Below, in pieces: positions 47,401 through 61,906 of a stretch of 64,000 nucleotides of DNA. The stretch's first letter is position 1, and every line of letters begins with the position of its first letter. Below the pieces are notes generated by a model. It saw nothing but the letters and a program-made list of their open reading frames with translations. It was not told the DNA's origin and did not search any database. Origin of the DNA: Sacculina carcini (Eukaryota; Arthropoda; Thecostraca; Sacculinidae); contig OU696579.1 of NCBI GenBank assembly GCA_916048095.2, positions 1,404,501 through 1,468,500 of the forward strand, read 5' to 3'. A program made the position numbers and the translations under genes.

Positions 47401-48061
47401 CTCGGCGGCTGCGGTGAGAAAGCAGCGTGGATCGGCGGCGGCCTCCTCCTCGGCGCTGATCGAGTCGGAGGCCGAGCGTTGGCGGCGCTTGGTGAGTGGC
47501 GATGTGGCGGCCGGCGAGTGTCCCGTGTGCGGTCTGCATTTGGTCAGCGATGCCGTGCTGCAGCAGCACTTGAAGACACACGGCGCGCATCATTTGCGCG
47601 CGCATCTGGCCGAGTATCAGCGGCAGCGCGCCAAACAACAAGAACAACAACAACAACATCAACAACAACAGAGAAAGAGGCGTTCACTGACTTCTGGGAG
47701 TGTTGGGCGGGGCGAGACGCTCGAGGAGATTGCTGAGTTTGTGGCTGGCGATGGTTTAACAGCGGCGGCGGCTGGCGGTGGAGACGATGTGATGTCGGCC
47801 ACGATGGTGTTGGATGCGGCCGACGAGGAGGATGATGAGGATGATGAAGGCGGCGAGGAGGTGATCGAGCTGGAGATGAAGGAGGGTCAGATCACGCAGA
47901 AGCAGCTGCGTCGTCGCCGGCGGCACAGAGAGAGCAGCGATGAAGAACAGGACGAACTGCCGCCGAATGACGCGTCCGTCGCAACACATGCGGCGACGGC
48001 GGCGACTGCGACCAACGGACAGGGCGAGGTCAACATCATGCTCCATTCTGAGGCCAATTAG
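41048..48061 (+). CDS. ZNF532/592/687-like: Multi-C2H2 zinc-finger protein of the ZNF532/ZNF592/ZNF687 family (5 exons, 1383 aa)
   Basis: Exons 41048-41889, 42502-42617, 43063-43249, 43963-44182 and 45275-48061 join in phase to 1383 aa. The family acts in the nucleus; vertebrate members bind ZMYND8 in a chromatin complex, and fly Row is related. Residues 1-270 are acidic, Thr/Asn-rich. The finger split by intron 1 reads [17 protein letters not shown], then [19 protein letters not shown], the family's hallmark NKC-LL finger. Exon 4 adds CPMC and CPDC fingers. Exon 5 has about twelve C2H2 fingers: ~467-625 (YVCPECGLK to FRCAECGVD), ~757-865 (CHVCAVC to FSCPKCGEL), ~1090-1135 and ~1202. GC-rich Gly/Ala/Ser linkers lie between, and an acidic tail ends the protein. 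ATG 41048 is chosen because upstream codons come from a LINE fragment; an acceptor at 41017-41018 precedes it. Confidence 0.92.
41896..42300 (+). repeat. (TCTG)n-type simple repeat in zinc-finger intron 1
   Basis: Degenerate CTGT/TCTG run starting six bases after the donor, becoming CT-rich at its end. The long open frames through it are artefacts. Confidence 0.9.
43415..43908 (+). mobile_element. L2-like LINE 3' region in zinc-finger intron 3
   Basis: A T-rich then TG-rich stretch ends with the stem GAGCGCTTTTGAGACCCTCG, GGTGAAAAGCGC and the tail ATATAAATGTCTTAATGTAA, plus an AATGT repeat. It matches the 3' end of the LINE at 22093-23420 in order and spacing. No coding part remains. The exact left limit is unsure. 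Confidence 0.75.
44196..44465 (+). repeat. (CT)n microsatellite in zinc-finger intron 4
   Basis: Long interrupted TCTCTC run with TGTGTGTAGTTT spacers repeated three times, starting about 15 bases after the donor at 44183. A smaller CT run is at 44832-44870. The rest of the intron to 45274 shows no gene. Confidence 0.88.
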
Positions 48062-48629
48062 CCGTCTATCGTGTTGCCGGCAAAAATGGGGCAGCGATTC
48101 AAATATGAGTATGTATTTGTGTGGGTGTTTGGTGGTTTTTTGGTTTATCTACCTAGAACTCATAGTGACTGTGTGTGTGTGTTTTTTTCGCTACGAACTG
48201 CTTTGTTGGTGGGCTGTTTTGATTTGTGTTTTTGCTAGCAAGCTTGCTATCGCGCTCCAATCAGGAAGTTTAAAAAATCATTTCCCCCCACACACACACA
48301 CAGAGATACACTTAACTGCGATCGTTTTGTTATATTATTACAGTTTTACTTTGTATCCCAGGTTGTTCAGTGCATTTTCTGCGCCAATGTGTTTTCATGT
48401 GTGTATATGTATGTAACTACTGTATTTTGAAGGGTTTTCGATCGATTTTCGAGAGCGGTGTTCATTTTTACTCACATCGTACAGTTGTTCACAGCGTACA
48501 GGAATCATGGTTTTGATGAGTTATGTTTTTGTGTGGTTTGCCGCACCTCGTTCACTCACACAGCCAATGTCATAATACACATTTGTGTTTCACTGAGGTG
48601 TATTTCTCTAGCCTATGCTGTGTCTATTG
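48062..48629 (+). other. 3' flank of the zinc-finger gene
   Basis: Low-complexity T-rich sequence with a short CA tract at 48290-48302. No exon was recognised. No clear AATAAA was located close to the stop. Confidence 0.45.
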
Positions 48630-48903
48630 CAGTGGTTCTAATGGACCTTATTGCAGAAACTGAACTTCTGATTATAATAAAAAATCACAAATCACGTACG
48701 ATCAAGACAGTCACACAAGTAGGCTACTACTGAGTGGACCGAGTTGCTTGCAGCACAGATATCAAGACCAAGCGATGTGGCGTGATTAACTGCAGCCAAT
48801 GATGACCAAGCAGAGCTTGACGTCTCGAATCACACGAGTGGATAGACCGAAACCCTGAAACTGAAACCCTGGGGTTCGATTGAACCCAAGTTGAAAACCA
48901 CTG
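48630..48903. mobile_element. hAT-like MITE with CAGTGGTTCTAA ends and 8-bp target duplication
   Basis: Left end CAGTGGTTCTAATGG, right end GTTGAAAACCACTG, imperfectly inverted. Flanks GTCTATTG and GTCTGTTG match at 7 of 8 bases. It is 274 bp with no coding capacity. Confidence 0.75.
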
Positions 48904-49547
48904 GTCTGTTGTTACGACCCCGGATAGTACGCGCGGTAGATTTTCAGCAGATTTTGCACTCTTCCCATGCTACTGGATTTGCCTGTAATTAATAATAATA
49001 ATAATAAAGCGTAGCTTAGTGGTGTCGGACTCTTTATCAGGAAGCTGCGGGTTCAATTCCCGGAATATGTCGTAATTGGATTGAATCGACAGTGCAAAAT
49101 TTTCCACAAATGATGCAGACAGCGATCTTCTGGTCCTCAAAGCTTTACTGTGTGTCAGCGTCAGGGCTGCTATTGTGATAATTGAGCATAATTGAGGACA
49201 AACGGTCTAATATGAGTCGAATTCGTAGCTAGCTCCGGGGAAGTTGTATGTATCAGCCTACACTCAATCTTAATAAACTGAACTTCCTTACAAAACCAAC
49301 GAAATTCCCTTCCATTTCTCGTACTCAATTACTCACTTTATCGTTGACGGTCCATTGGGAACTGATGATTAACTGGCATCATTGATGTTGCTTGACATCT
49401 CGCAAGCCGTTCGGTCAGCAAAGCGATAACGCACACAAATAATCATATATTTGCAGGAGAAAAATAACCCGCCTCTTATTCAGCTCACATTGCACATACA
49501 AACAAACACACTTCACAACACAAACACACGGTACAAACGCACACCAC
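48904..49547 (+). mobile_element. tRNA-derived SINE and spacer
   Basis: At 49008-49075 a tRNA-like head has an A-box-like 'tagcttagtggt' and a B-box 'gggttcaattcccgg'. It follows an (ATA)n run. Non-tRNA body sequence continues to about 49285. The arms are too poor for a working tRNA. The remainder to 49547 shows only CA-rich simple sequence. Confidence 0.6.
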
Positions 49548-50473
49548 TCATGACTCCAGCTCGTTGCTCATATGACTGATCGGCTTTCGCGACTCGTACT
49601 GAATCACACTGGCCTCGCCTTCGTCCACTGCGACGGCAACGCGCGAGGTCAGATCAACAGTAGCGACGCGCAGCGCCAGAAAGCCGCCCGAGCCGACGGC
49701 GCCGCGCCAATACAACCCGACGCCCGTCAGCCAGCCGGCCGGCCGCGGCGCCACCGGCTGTGCGTCAACAAAAGGCACCGTCGACTGCGCCACATCTCGC
49801 CGCAAAGAGCTGGCCGTGAACAGCAGGTAGGCGGGCGGCGGCGAATTCGCCGCACCTGCCACTCCGCCGCCGCCGCCGCTGCGACCGCTGTCGGGCCAGT
49901 TGGCGGGACCCTGGCGAGTGGGCAAGTCGCCGTGTTCGTGCTGTGTAAGTTGGACGCGTCGCGAGTCGGCCGGCGTCAAGTCGCTGGACAGCCAGTAACT
50001 GTGCGCCGCCGACACCAGGCCCGTGTGGCCTGAGATTGGCGTAGCCTGTACAAATACACACAAACACACACACACACACACACAAGCGCGTAGATACACA
50101 CATTGAAAAACACAGCTATGCAGAAATGTTACAGAAACTGTTATTACCAACATTAGCAGACAGAAGAAAACGAGGTGACTTGATCATGATTTGTAGATGC
50201 CTAACAAGGAAAAAGAACAGATTCAGAACGAAAAATTATTTCGACACTGAAAATCAAACAGGAATCATAGTTTCGGCCTTCAAAAACAAAGAATTAAAAC
50301 AGATGTGCAAAAATATAACTTCCCAAACAGGTCACAATAGATTATTGGAATAAATCACCGAAGGACATCGTCAACCAGAGCAAAATACATATGTTTAAAC
50401 AGAAGTCTGATCTCTGGAAGGCAGGAGCCACGAGTCTTTGACTCATTTCTGCAGAAATAACTCGGTGAGAACA

Positions 50474-50507
<34 letters not shown>

Positions 50508-50960
50508 TGGTCAGGGAGCTATGAACATTGAACTATGAAGGACTAGATGTTTGTGAGGTATTTTAAGAAGTATAGTTTGCCATTGTAAACAAACTCCTAT
50601 CCGGTTCCAGAATATGTATTCAAAGACAGGCGCGCGTGGGACATCGCTGTCCCACGCGCACCTACAAGACCACACCGCTCGTAAGCACGCCTCAAGACCG
50701 ACTCCCCATTTCCCCTAGTTACAGTCACCAACAAAGTTCAGCACACATGCGCACCCATACACACACACACACACACACACATGCATACACATACACACAC
50801 GTGCACACCATCTGCCTGTATAACCAGTGCTGGGCATACAGACACGCACACATTCACAAACAAACATCTACCGCTCGCGCAAGTACCACAGCCACACAAA
50901 CACGCGCACACTTTCACTCGCGCTAACATACACACTTGCATACGGAAACAGCATAGCCCA

Positions 50961-51000
<40 letters not shown>

Positions 51001-54000
51001 ATGGCTCAGCAATATACCACAGCCATATAATTGTGTGTTGAAGTTTAAATATAGACTGGATATTGTGTGAAATACTGGGAAATACAGGCTGTAGGTTGCG
51101 TTTGAGACAGGACAGCACGAGCACAGCTCATCTCCGGTGCTAAAAATATAGCTGAGTACAAATAGGTGAGAACACACATGCCTGAGTATTCGTGTATGCG
51201 TGCGTGCGTGTGTGTGTGTGTATGTTGAATATGTATCATGTTGAACGTATTCAGCAATAGCGACAGTATAATTATTTGAGATTAACTGAACAAGCAATAG
51301 AGCAATATGAAGCTTATGTGGTGGGCAATTTTTTTTTATAGTGCTACATAGTAATATTTGCACCATACAGAAATCCAAACTACCGTTTTAAACGAATTTA
51401 CAATTGATAACTTGGCCAAGACGCAAAACTCACTTGGATCTCCAGATTGAGGTGCTGGCCTAGCGAGCGCAGAGACACTCCTGTGACAACGTGGCCCGCC
51501 GGCGTCCTCAGGTCATCCAGATCAACGGCACGACGTTCCCAAGACAGCGCCATGAAGTCCTTGCCTTCTGTGTCTCTACACAGAGGCGTCAAACACCAGT
51601 GTAATTTTGCTGTTTTAATTTTACAAACAATGAGATGGTAAATAAACTAGGCGCATGAAATGAACACATTTTTGACAAAAAGAAAAAATACGAAAAATAT
51701 AAACGTTTTTGAACAAAAACAGACGCACTTACTACCATCACTAAATACTAAAAACCATCACTAAACACTTACTACCATCACTAAACAATTACTACCATCA
51801 CTAAACACTTAAAGCCATCACTAAACAATTACTACCATCACTACACAATTACTACCATCACTAAACAACTACTACCATCACTAAACAATTAATACCATCA
51901 CTAAACAATTACTACCATCACTAAACAATTACTAGCATAACTAAGCAATTAATAACATCACTAAACAATTACTACCATCACTAAATACTTAAAACCATCA
52001 CTATACACACACTACCATCACTAAACAATTACTACCATCACTAAACACATACTATCATCACTAAACACATACTATCATCACTGAACACATACTACCATCA
52101 CTAAACAATTATTGCTGTCCTAACAAGACGAATGACTAATCGTTGAGCAATAATAACGATGATGTATTCATAAGAAATCAAGATTAATTAAAGATACTAT
52201 AGATCACACAACAATGACAAACGCCTGGAACAATAACAACGTACACCAAAGCTGCCAGACTTGTGTTATGCCAGAAACCGCCAAGAATGGTACAATAAAT
52301 CCCGTCTCTCACTCTCTCTCTCCTTTCGCCTCTCTGTGATATTGTTTGAACTATTTCTCCGTTTCATGATTGTTTCAATTCTCGTTGTCTTATTTTTCCC
52401 TGTCTTGAGCACAGTTACTGCTTCCTTTCCTTCCTTGCTGCTTTATTTATTCTATTGTGAATGTTCTCTGTAATAATTCTCTGTCGATTTTATCGTTTGA
52501 ACATACCACTTGATTTTTTGGAACTGTGCCCTTTGTGCTTGTGCTTGCTATTTAGCAATTTTGGTTGTTTTGTGACTTCTCTTTCTTTTACTTGCTCATT
52601 TCTCCCATATAAGTGGTCGAAAACTGCCTGATATAATTGCAGTATCGGAAACCTGGTTCGATAATAATACTAACTTAGACTTATATCAGTTAAAAACATA
52701 TCAGCTTTTCACTGCGAATCGCAACAGTAGAAGAGGAGGGGGAGTAGCCGTTTACATTGACAATAAAGTAATTGTAGATCAAAATTCAGTCGAGGCTACA
52801 CAAACAAATGGTGTGTTAGAAGCACTAACATTGAAAGCGAACTTCAATCACCATGTTTTTATTATAACCTGTGTATACAGGTCTCCAGCGTCGAGCATGA
52901 GGAGCTTCGTAGATTTTATGTGTGAAACTCTCGAAAAAAGTGACAAAAATAATTGGTTTGTAGTAGGAGACTTCAACGTAGACTTCGCAAAGAAGGATGA
53001 ACAGGAAACAAATAGCCTAATTAACGCTTTTTTTGGTCACGGTTTTGTTCCGTTGATTACATCACCAACAAGAATAACATCGACATCACAAACGACTATT
53101 GATAATATATTCACCAACGTTGCCAAAAAAAAGATTATGTCAGGAACAGTCACTTTTGACATCAGTGACCATCTACCCATATATGCACTAGTTGGTGGAC
53201 CAGGCCATTCTAGGCAAAGAGAAAGTGTATTGATGAGGACATTTTCAAGGAAGTCTGAACAAGAATTCTTGGAACTATTGGGTAAAACAAACTGGACATG
53301 CACTCAATATGAGGACGTTGATCAAGCCTACAGTGATTTTCTACACCAGTTCATCACGCTCGTTGACCATTGTTTCCCTGTTCGCAAAATCAGCAGATAC
53401 AATAGAATAGAAACTAGGCCATGGATGACAAGTGCACTGAAAAAATCATGTAAATATAAAAACAAACTCCATAAGAAATTCCTAGAGACTCGATTAGAAA
53501 AAGATAATATGAGATATAAGGAATATCGAAACATGTTGACTTCCCACATACGTCAGGCGAAACAAAATTTCATCTCAAATGCTCTCCACCAAGCAAAAAA
53601 TGACACAAAAAGCACATGGAAAATTCTGAACAAAGCGTTAGGACGAGAAAAAACTGACACTCATTCATGTGTGTTTCATCAGAACGGCCATGATTACAAA
53701 TCTGGCGATGATATCTCGAACGCATTCAATAACTTCTTTGTTGAAGCAGCCAATGATGTGACAAAAAATATTCCAAAAGCCACGGCAGATCTCAAGACAA
53801 TAAATATGAAAAGAGTTGAGTCAACAATTTTCCTGAGTCCTGTCACCGAAGCTGAGGTCTACAACGTCATCATGTCATGTAAGAGCAAGAAATCCTGTGA
53901 TGATGACTTTATCGACATGAGATTGCTAAAAACAGCGGTCAGGTTCATTTCAACACCTCTTCAGTATGTTTGCAACCTGTCGTTCACACGTGGAGTTTTC

Positions 54001-57000
54001 CCTGCTCAAATGAAAACAGCCAAAGTCATACCAATTTTCAAAAAAGGCAAAAGAACAAATTTCACAAACTATAGACCAATTTCTCTTCTTCCTCAATTTT
54101 CAAAAATTCTAGAAAAATTGTTTGATTCAAGATTGAGCTCGTTTATTTCAAAGAACAAAATCATAAATTCTGGTCAGTATGGGTTTCAGTCGAAAAAGTC
54201 TGTCAATGACGCAATCGCCGATACCATCGAATTCATTTCCAACTCCTTGGACAAGAACAATTTCACAATAGGAATATTTGTAGATTTGAGAAAAGCGTTT
54301 GACACAGTGAATCATCGAATACTTGTAAATAAGTTGGAAGTGTACGGCCTACGAGGCAAGGCAAAAGATTGGGTCGAGAGTTATCTGAATGAACGACACC
54401 AAATGGTCGATTATCGTGGGGCGATATCGGACAAAAAAGTCATCACATGTGGAGTCCCACAGGGGTCGGTCCTTGGCCCTAAACTTTTTCTCCTGTATAT
54501 TAACGACTTACTCAGCGTATCAAATAGCTGTAAAAAGGTGCTTTTCGCTGATGACACGAATCTATTCTTCTCATCCCCGTATATTGAGGATATACAAAGA
54601 ACTATTGATGGAGAATTAAAACGTGTTAACAAATGGCTGAATGAAAACAGACTTGTACTAAACACCGACAAAACAAAGTACATATGCTTTCAAAACAAGA
54701 AAAATAAAAAAGACTGTGGAATTTCTGTGAAAGTTGGCGGAACGGTCATTGAGGAGGTTGAGTCCGTCAAATTTCTGGGACATGGCGACATTTCTGGAAA
54801 TTTCATGGCGCAATCATATAAACTCAGTTACAAACAAGTTGGCAAAAATATCCTATTCTATGTTCCAACTGAGAAATTGTATCGGTGAAAAAGCCAGTGT
54901 AACTTTATATAATAGCCTTGCAAAACCTTATCTGGATTATTGTAATAATATTTGGGGAGCAACTTATGAATCTAGACTGACAAAAATTATAACTTCTCAA
55001 AAACGTTTGATACGGATAATAGCAAAGATAAGAGTTTATGAGACCACAAAAGCTCACTTCAACTTGTATAAAATACTTGACTTCAACAGTTTAGTACAGT
55101 TGAACACGGCAGCTTTCATGTACCGAGCACACAATAATTTATTACCCAAACACCTGCAGGCTTTATTTCAAATAAACAAGAGACACCCGGACAAATTTGC
55201 ACAGAGGTTCCCGAGAACTCGAGCTAGACAACAAAGCTTGAGCGTAAGAGGAGTAACCGTGTGGAATGGAATAAAAAAATGCGTCAAACAAAGTAGGACA
55301 TTGAAGACATTTAAAAAGAAATTCATTGAAGGGATGAATCAAGATAAATGTAAATAATCAGTGATGCTTCGACGTGTCGAGAGACGATCGACTGATTCAG
55401 CAGTGTGCCTATATTGGTTGTAATTATTTTTATCTTGTTACGATGTCACTGCCTTTTTTGTACTTTGTCTTTATTCATTGTAAAGGGCCCACATGAAAAA
55501 AAGCGCATGCTTATGTGGGTCCCTGTCACAACGATTGTGTAAATTATATGTTGGTGACAAAAATACATGATATGATATGATATGATACTCTTTACAATTG
55601 TCGTTTTATCTCAATTGATGTTTTCCCTTTTTCGCGCTTGTGTTTTACCGGCGCTATAGCAAATACACGTTGTTGTTGTTGTATAAGCCAAAGGGTACAT
55701 TCTCACACTGCCATCACTAAACACTTACTACCCTCACTAAACAATTACTACCATCACTAAACAATTACTACCATCACTAAACATTACTATCATCACTAAA
55801 AAATTACTACCATCACTAAACAATTACTACCATTACTAAACAATTACTACCATCACTAAACAATTACTACCATCACTAAGTACTTCAAACCATCACTAAA
55901 CAATTACTAGCATAACTAAACAATTACTAGCATCACTAAATACTCAAAACCATAACTAAACAATTACTACCATCACTAAACGCTTAATAACATCACTAAA
56001 CACTTGAAACCATAACTAAACACACAATACCACCACTAAACAATTACTACCATCACTAAACAATTACTACCATCACTAAACGCTTAATAACATCACTAAA
56101 CACTTAAAACCATAACTAAACACACAATACCATCACTAAACAATTACTACCATCACTAAACAATTACTACCATCACTAAATACTTAAAACCATCACTAAG
56201 CAATTACTACCATCACTAAACAATTACTAACGTCACTAAACAATTACTACCATCACTAAACAATTACTACCATCACTAAATACTTACTACCATCACTAAA
56301 CAATTACTACCATCACTAAATACTCAAAACCATAACTAAACAATTATACCATCACTAAACAATTACTACCATCACTAAATACTCAAAACCATAACTAAAC
56401 AATTATACCATCACTAAACAATTACTAACATCACTAAACGCTTAATAACATCACTAAACACTAAGCAATTACTATCATCACTAAACAATTACTACCATCA
56501 CTAAACAATTACTACCATCACTAAACAATTACTACCATCACTAAACAATTACTAACATCACTAAACAATTACTAGCATCACTAAACAATTACTAACATCA
56601 CTAAATACTAAAAACCATCACTAAACACACAATACCATCACTAAACAATTACTACCATCACTAAATACTTACTACCATCACTAAATACTTACTACCATCA
56701 CTAAACATTACTACCATCACTAAATACTTAAAACCATCACTAAACAGGGAAAATACGCAGTGAAAGCTCACTTTTGCAGGTCGATCGTAGTGAACGGTTT
56801 CCAGTGCACAGTTGAGCTGTTGACAAAACCATACTTGTCGGCGCTTCCCTGCTCTATTTGCAAGTAGAACACACGCCCACGTTTCACCCATCTTACACAC
56901 ACACACACACACACATACAGAATTTGATAATATATTCAAAACAAAGATAAATATTCCGTTTACCAGCATTTGGACAACAATGTACTGTATATACCTTTCA

Positions 57001-60000
57001 TAAAGTAACCAAAAGAATACAGTGATGAAAATGGATGAAACGAAAGAATAGTAAAATGCAGAGAAAACCCAATGATATGATCAGTGGCGGCGTCAGGGTT
57101 TTACGGTGGGGAGACCGAGAGATAGCCAACGAAAAAGATGCGGGGGCTTAGCGAAACATAAAAAACTACACTCGAAATGTTCATGATCAGGATTTTTGGG
57201 GGGCTCAGGGGGAGCCTTGGCACATATATCACCCCCTCCGAGCCCCTCTAGGCGCCGCCACTGACACATAGTGAATTCTAGGATACACACTTACAGAGAG
57301 AGAGAGAGGGGGACGGAGATACAGATGGAGAAAGAGGGCGAACAGAGGGTAAATGCACCTAACTCCGGTGACAACCATGTTGCGCTCGACATCGGCAATT
57401 TGTCGATGAAGACTGAAGTAGCGGTCCGAATTGGTCGCATCGTCACACATACAGAAACAGTAAGAACAGTGCCAGAACAAATTGCGCCACCAACTGTCCA
57501 CCTGTCACATCGTATACGTGTGTAGAAGCGATAATACGGCCATTAATAGGCCACAGTCGACGTGGGTGATTGGTCCAGTGGTACAGCACGATGCTCAGGT
57601 GCGGGCGTTATGAGTTCAAGTCCAATGAGAGGATAAACTTTACCTATATAGCGTCATCCCTGAACTTGTACTCATATCTCCCTGTACTCTCGATGTTATA
57701 GGGAGGTTCGCCTAGGAGTGGTCCTAGGAAACATGCCTGTATATGCCTAGGAAATATGATCGACTGAAAATGTCCACAATGTGAAGACGCAATCACCATT
57801 CAATCACCATAAAAATCACAAATCAACGAGAACATACACACAAGAGTGATGAAATAAATCAATATCGACAATGCAATTGAAAGCCAAAAATGAAAACAGC
57901 AAAGCAAAATAAGAAGACAAACGTGAAAGTGAAATAGCACAGAGAGACCATTGGATCAAACTCTTCTTGGATTGCTTTCGCAATCATAATTAAACATTCC
58001 CTAGTGAATGAGTAAGTGAGAGTGCAGGCATCCACCTTGCGCGAGACGTCACACGAGGACACACGACCCAGTTGCTGACCGTCCTCGAACTCTACCCACT
58101 CATAGCGACGGTGAGCGGCATCTTGACCATCGGCGAAACACACGGTCGAATCGGAGTCGAAGAAGCGACACTCGTGCACGCGACCGCGACACGGACGCTG
58201 GTGATTGCAGATCATGTAGTTTCGTTTCTTCACGTGACACACACACACACACATGGGTGTATGCTATTATTTATTCACGGTAGTATTAGGACTTTCATTG
58301 GATATTCGATACCACGTTAGCAGTTAAACTCGCCTTAATTCTCGATGGGGAGCTTAGATATTATCTACGAAATAACTTTCCGTAGATTGGATTCGAACCG
58401 CAGACCTTCCGTTAACCGACACGCGTTCCACACCACTAGACTAACATGGACTCATGCAGGATGACGAAATAGTGTCATATAAGCGACTTTCAATTGTTGT
58501 TCTCACCATGTAGCAGCCTTTTGAGCTAGTGTGGTTGTAGTAGGCGCAATTATTGTTGCACGAGCCATCGGCGTTCAAATCCACCTCGTTTTCGAGAAAG
58601 CCTTGCAGTAGTTCGGTGAGTTGAACATAGGTGTCGCCACTGACATGATGTGTCGGGTCGCAGCGCCAGAAAACATTCGATAAGTTCTTGATGTTGCGTT
58701 CTGCTTCGTTGGCCGCCTCAAACGATATTTGCTCGTACATTTGTGTCACCAGTCGAGATTCGTACTCGAACTTGCCTGCACGAACACGGTTTATTGTTTC
58801 GGTTTAGCATGTTGTAAGCAAAATTAAAAATTAAAATTAGCTATATAATAAAATATTTATCATAATAAATTATCAAATTTATCAAACAAACATCAAAAAT
58901 TGGGTTTACAACAATTATAATACAAGCCACACATGAACAATTTACCATAAAAACCACTAGAAAAAACCAAATTCATGATATTAAGTGTTCGGATCTGTGA
59001 TAAAGCTGGTTTCACGTATGTACAAATCAAATAAGTAAACAATTAAACATTGCAATATTCTTGTTAATACAATGGTCCAGGTCAACATATTTATGTTTGC
59101 CAAGTGTTTATATGTGAATTTGCTGGTTGAAATAACATGTATGTTTGTTGAAAATACATTGGTAGCGCCTTTTCTGTGGATTGGCCAATTGAACTTAGAA
59201 ATGCCTGCATTGAATCAATTATTGCAACACGGTGATAAATTTACTCACATCAACAACAAACAACAACAACCGTGTATTTGATATAGCGCACTAATCAACA
59301 AAGGCGCGATACACATGAGATTTAGAGATACAAGAGCAATAATTACATCAAAACGGGGAATTACAATTACTCACCCATCCAGGGAAACAGTGGTTCTGCG
59401 ATAAAAAAAAACGTGGTACAGTTGAAATCTACGAAGATCATATTGGACATGAACTCAAAAGCAATTCGGATGGAACATGACGGCAGAGGCGGATAAATAA
59501 ACACAAAATTAGGGAGCTAACAGGAGCGTCACCAGGAATAACCCCATGAAAACTTTCACTTTACGCCTGTACATCTAATACTACAATTATCATTACCAGG
59601 CAAAAGCCTTCACACTTTCACACTTCGCCTTCACACTTTACAACTTAAACTACACAATACGCCTTTACAGGAAAATACTTTACAAAGGCCTTCACACTTT
59701 AAAACTTTACAAACTACACAATACGCCTTTACACAAAATACTTTACAAAGGCTACACACTACGCCTTCATACTTTACAACTTTACAAACTACACAATACG
59801 CCTTTACACGAAAATACTTTACAAAGGCTACACACTACGCCTCCATACTTCACCACCTTGTAAAGTATTTTGTGCAAAGGCGTATTGTGTAGTGTGTAAG
59901 GCTACAATAAGCCTTCACACTTGACACACTCGCCTTTGCCGAGGGTCTTGAGCATCATGAAGGAAAACTGCACCATGGTGAAGGCTTTGGCCAGAGTGAG

Positions 60001-61821
60001 AGTGACGATGCTGTACAGGGAGTACATCAGCTGATGTGGAGACTGCTCCAAGTCACACATCTTGTTCCTGGACGTCTACACCACGATACATACATACACA
60101 CACACACAAACAAACGACAATAACCACACCGCATGCTAAATGTTTATCATAAGCGCTTGGGAGCGCAGAAGCACAAGGATATTTACTACTTCATTGTTTT
60201 CTATAGTAAAAAACATCTCTCATCGTAAAATAGTGGTGGACTCGGTGGTGTAGTGGTTAGCACACTCGCCTCACAAGCGGGAGGTCGGTGGTTCGAAACC
60301 CGGCGTAGCAGGATTTCATTGGGTGAATTCTATAATCCAACAGTCCCTGTCCATCCAGCAGTAAATGATGGTACCAGATATCAGTCATGAGTTGTGTCAT
60401 GCATTCTGGGGAGCTGGTCCTCTCTAATACGTCTTACGTCCTTGTGGCGCCATAGCGTGGAGAGGGTTGGTTCTGCGGTGACAGCGAGCTGCACGGGACA
60501 CACCTGTGTGTGTTCATAAGCTTCGGCTTCTTCCCGTGCAGCAGCTGTCACTTAGGCCTTTAACCTTTAACAATCTGATCATGAACATTTCGAGTGTAGT
60601 TCCCCACCATTTCGCCATTCCCCGCATATTTTTCATTAGCCCTTCATCGGAAAAATCCCAGCGCCGCCTCTGCCCCTCAGGATCTACGTGCATGATCACA
60701 ATGCAACGTGTGTTTACACCACCCACCTCTAGCACTCTTTTCAGCTGCACAAACAGTCCTTGACGGAAAGCGTAGCGTTGCTGACGCGAGTGACGGCGGG
60801 ACGAAGGGGAAGACACCGACGCCGCCGCCGAACCTCCACGAGGATGCACCACAAGACCTTTGATCATGTGTTCCAAGCTGGACATGATCGATTGGAGACT
60901 GTCGGAGGAGTGAGAGACGGCGTGGGCGCTGAAATCGGCCAGCGTGTGCTCCTCAATGGCTTCACCGTGGAGTTGGTAGTAGAGAAAGCGGTCATAGTTG
61001 CTGTAGATTGTACAACGAACGACAAAACACAAACACAAACACACAGCGGAAATCCTGAAATGCTCTCCTGAAATACCCGAGAACAATTATGCTACGCCTC
61101 TGGTCCGTTTCGTTCTGCCTCAGTCCTGGATCTCTTTCTCTTCTTTATGTTAGGTTAGGTGAAGTACGGTTAGATTAGGAAAGAGAATAAGGTTCTGAGC
61201 TGCCAGAATGTGGAGAATATCGTGTCTATACTGCCAACAAGTCAGGAGATACGAGATTTATACAGAGTCGATTCAGAAACACTACCCTGGGAGGAGACGC
61301 TGAAAATCTGGAGCCAAGAACGGATCTATTTCTCTTTCCTAACTAACCTAACCAAACACTACACACCGCGGTATCTGTGCGTATTTGTGCAACGAACAAG
61401 ACTCATCTTCCAAATTGAAATGATCGAGATGTATCAACAAATATCGAACAAAAGTCGACCGAAAAGGCGAAATATTTGAACAATCATTGACGAGTAGAAA
61501 AAATATACTAAAAACAAATACAGTTATAGATATATATTCATATATAACTAAGTGAACTACAAATATAGTTGCAGATACATAGCTTCAGTGAAAATACTAC
61601 ACTGTAAAAATTGTCGAATTCACAAATAAATGACATATGTAATTCGTATCAGAACCGGTTCTCAACTATAAATAGAACATGCATGTGTGTATGTGTATGT
61701 ATGTGTGTGTGTGCGTGCGTGCGTGTGTGCTACCACAATACAAGATAGATTAGATCTTCATCTCAAGGCCGACTTTGCAATATGAGATGACAATGCCAGA
61801 CTTTGGAAGATCAAGATTGTA

Positions 61822-61906
<85 letters not shown>

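Noticed and set aside
45295-47736. Other open frames of 100-185 codons on both strands over the last zinc-finger exon
   Set aside because: GC-rich shadow frames of the 929-codon exon, which alone shows C2H2 motifs.
51728-56745. Regularly spaced 20-bp repeats as a CRISPR array
   Set aside because: Units are directly adjacent without unique spacers, in an animal intron; this is a minisatellite.
60233-60303. A tRNA-Val(CAC) gene
   Set aside because: Anticodon arm and A/B boxes are present, but the T and acceptor stems do not pair and a long non-tRNA body follows, as in a SINE.
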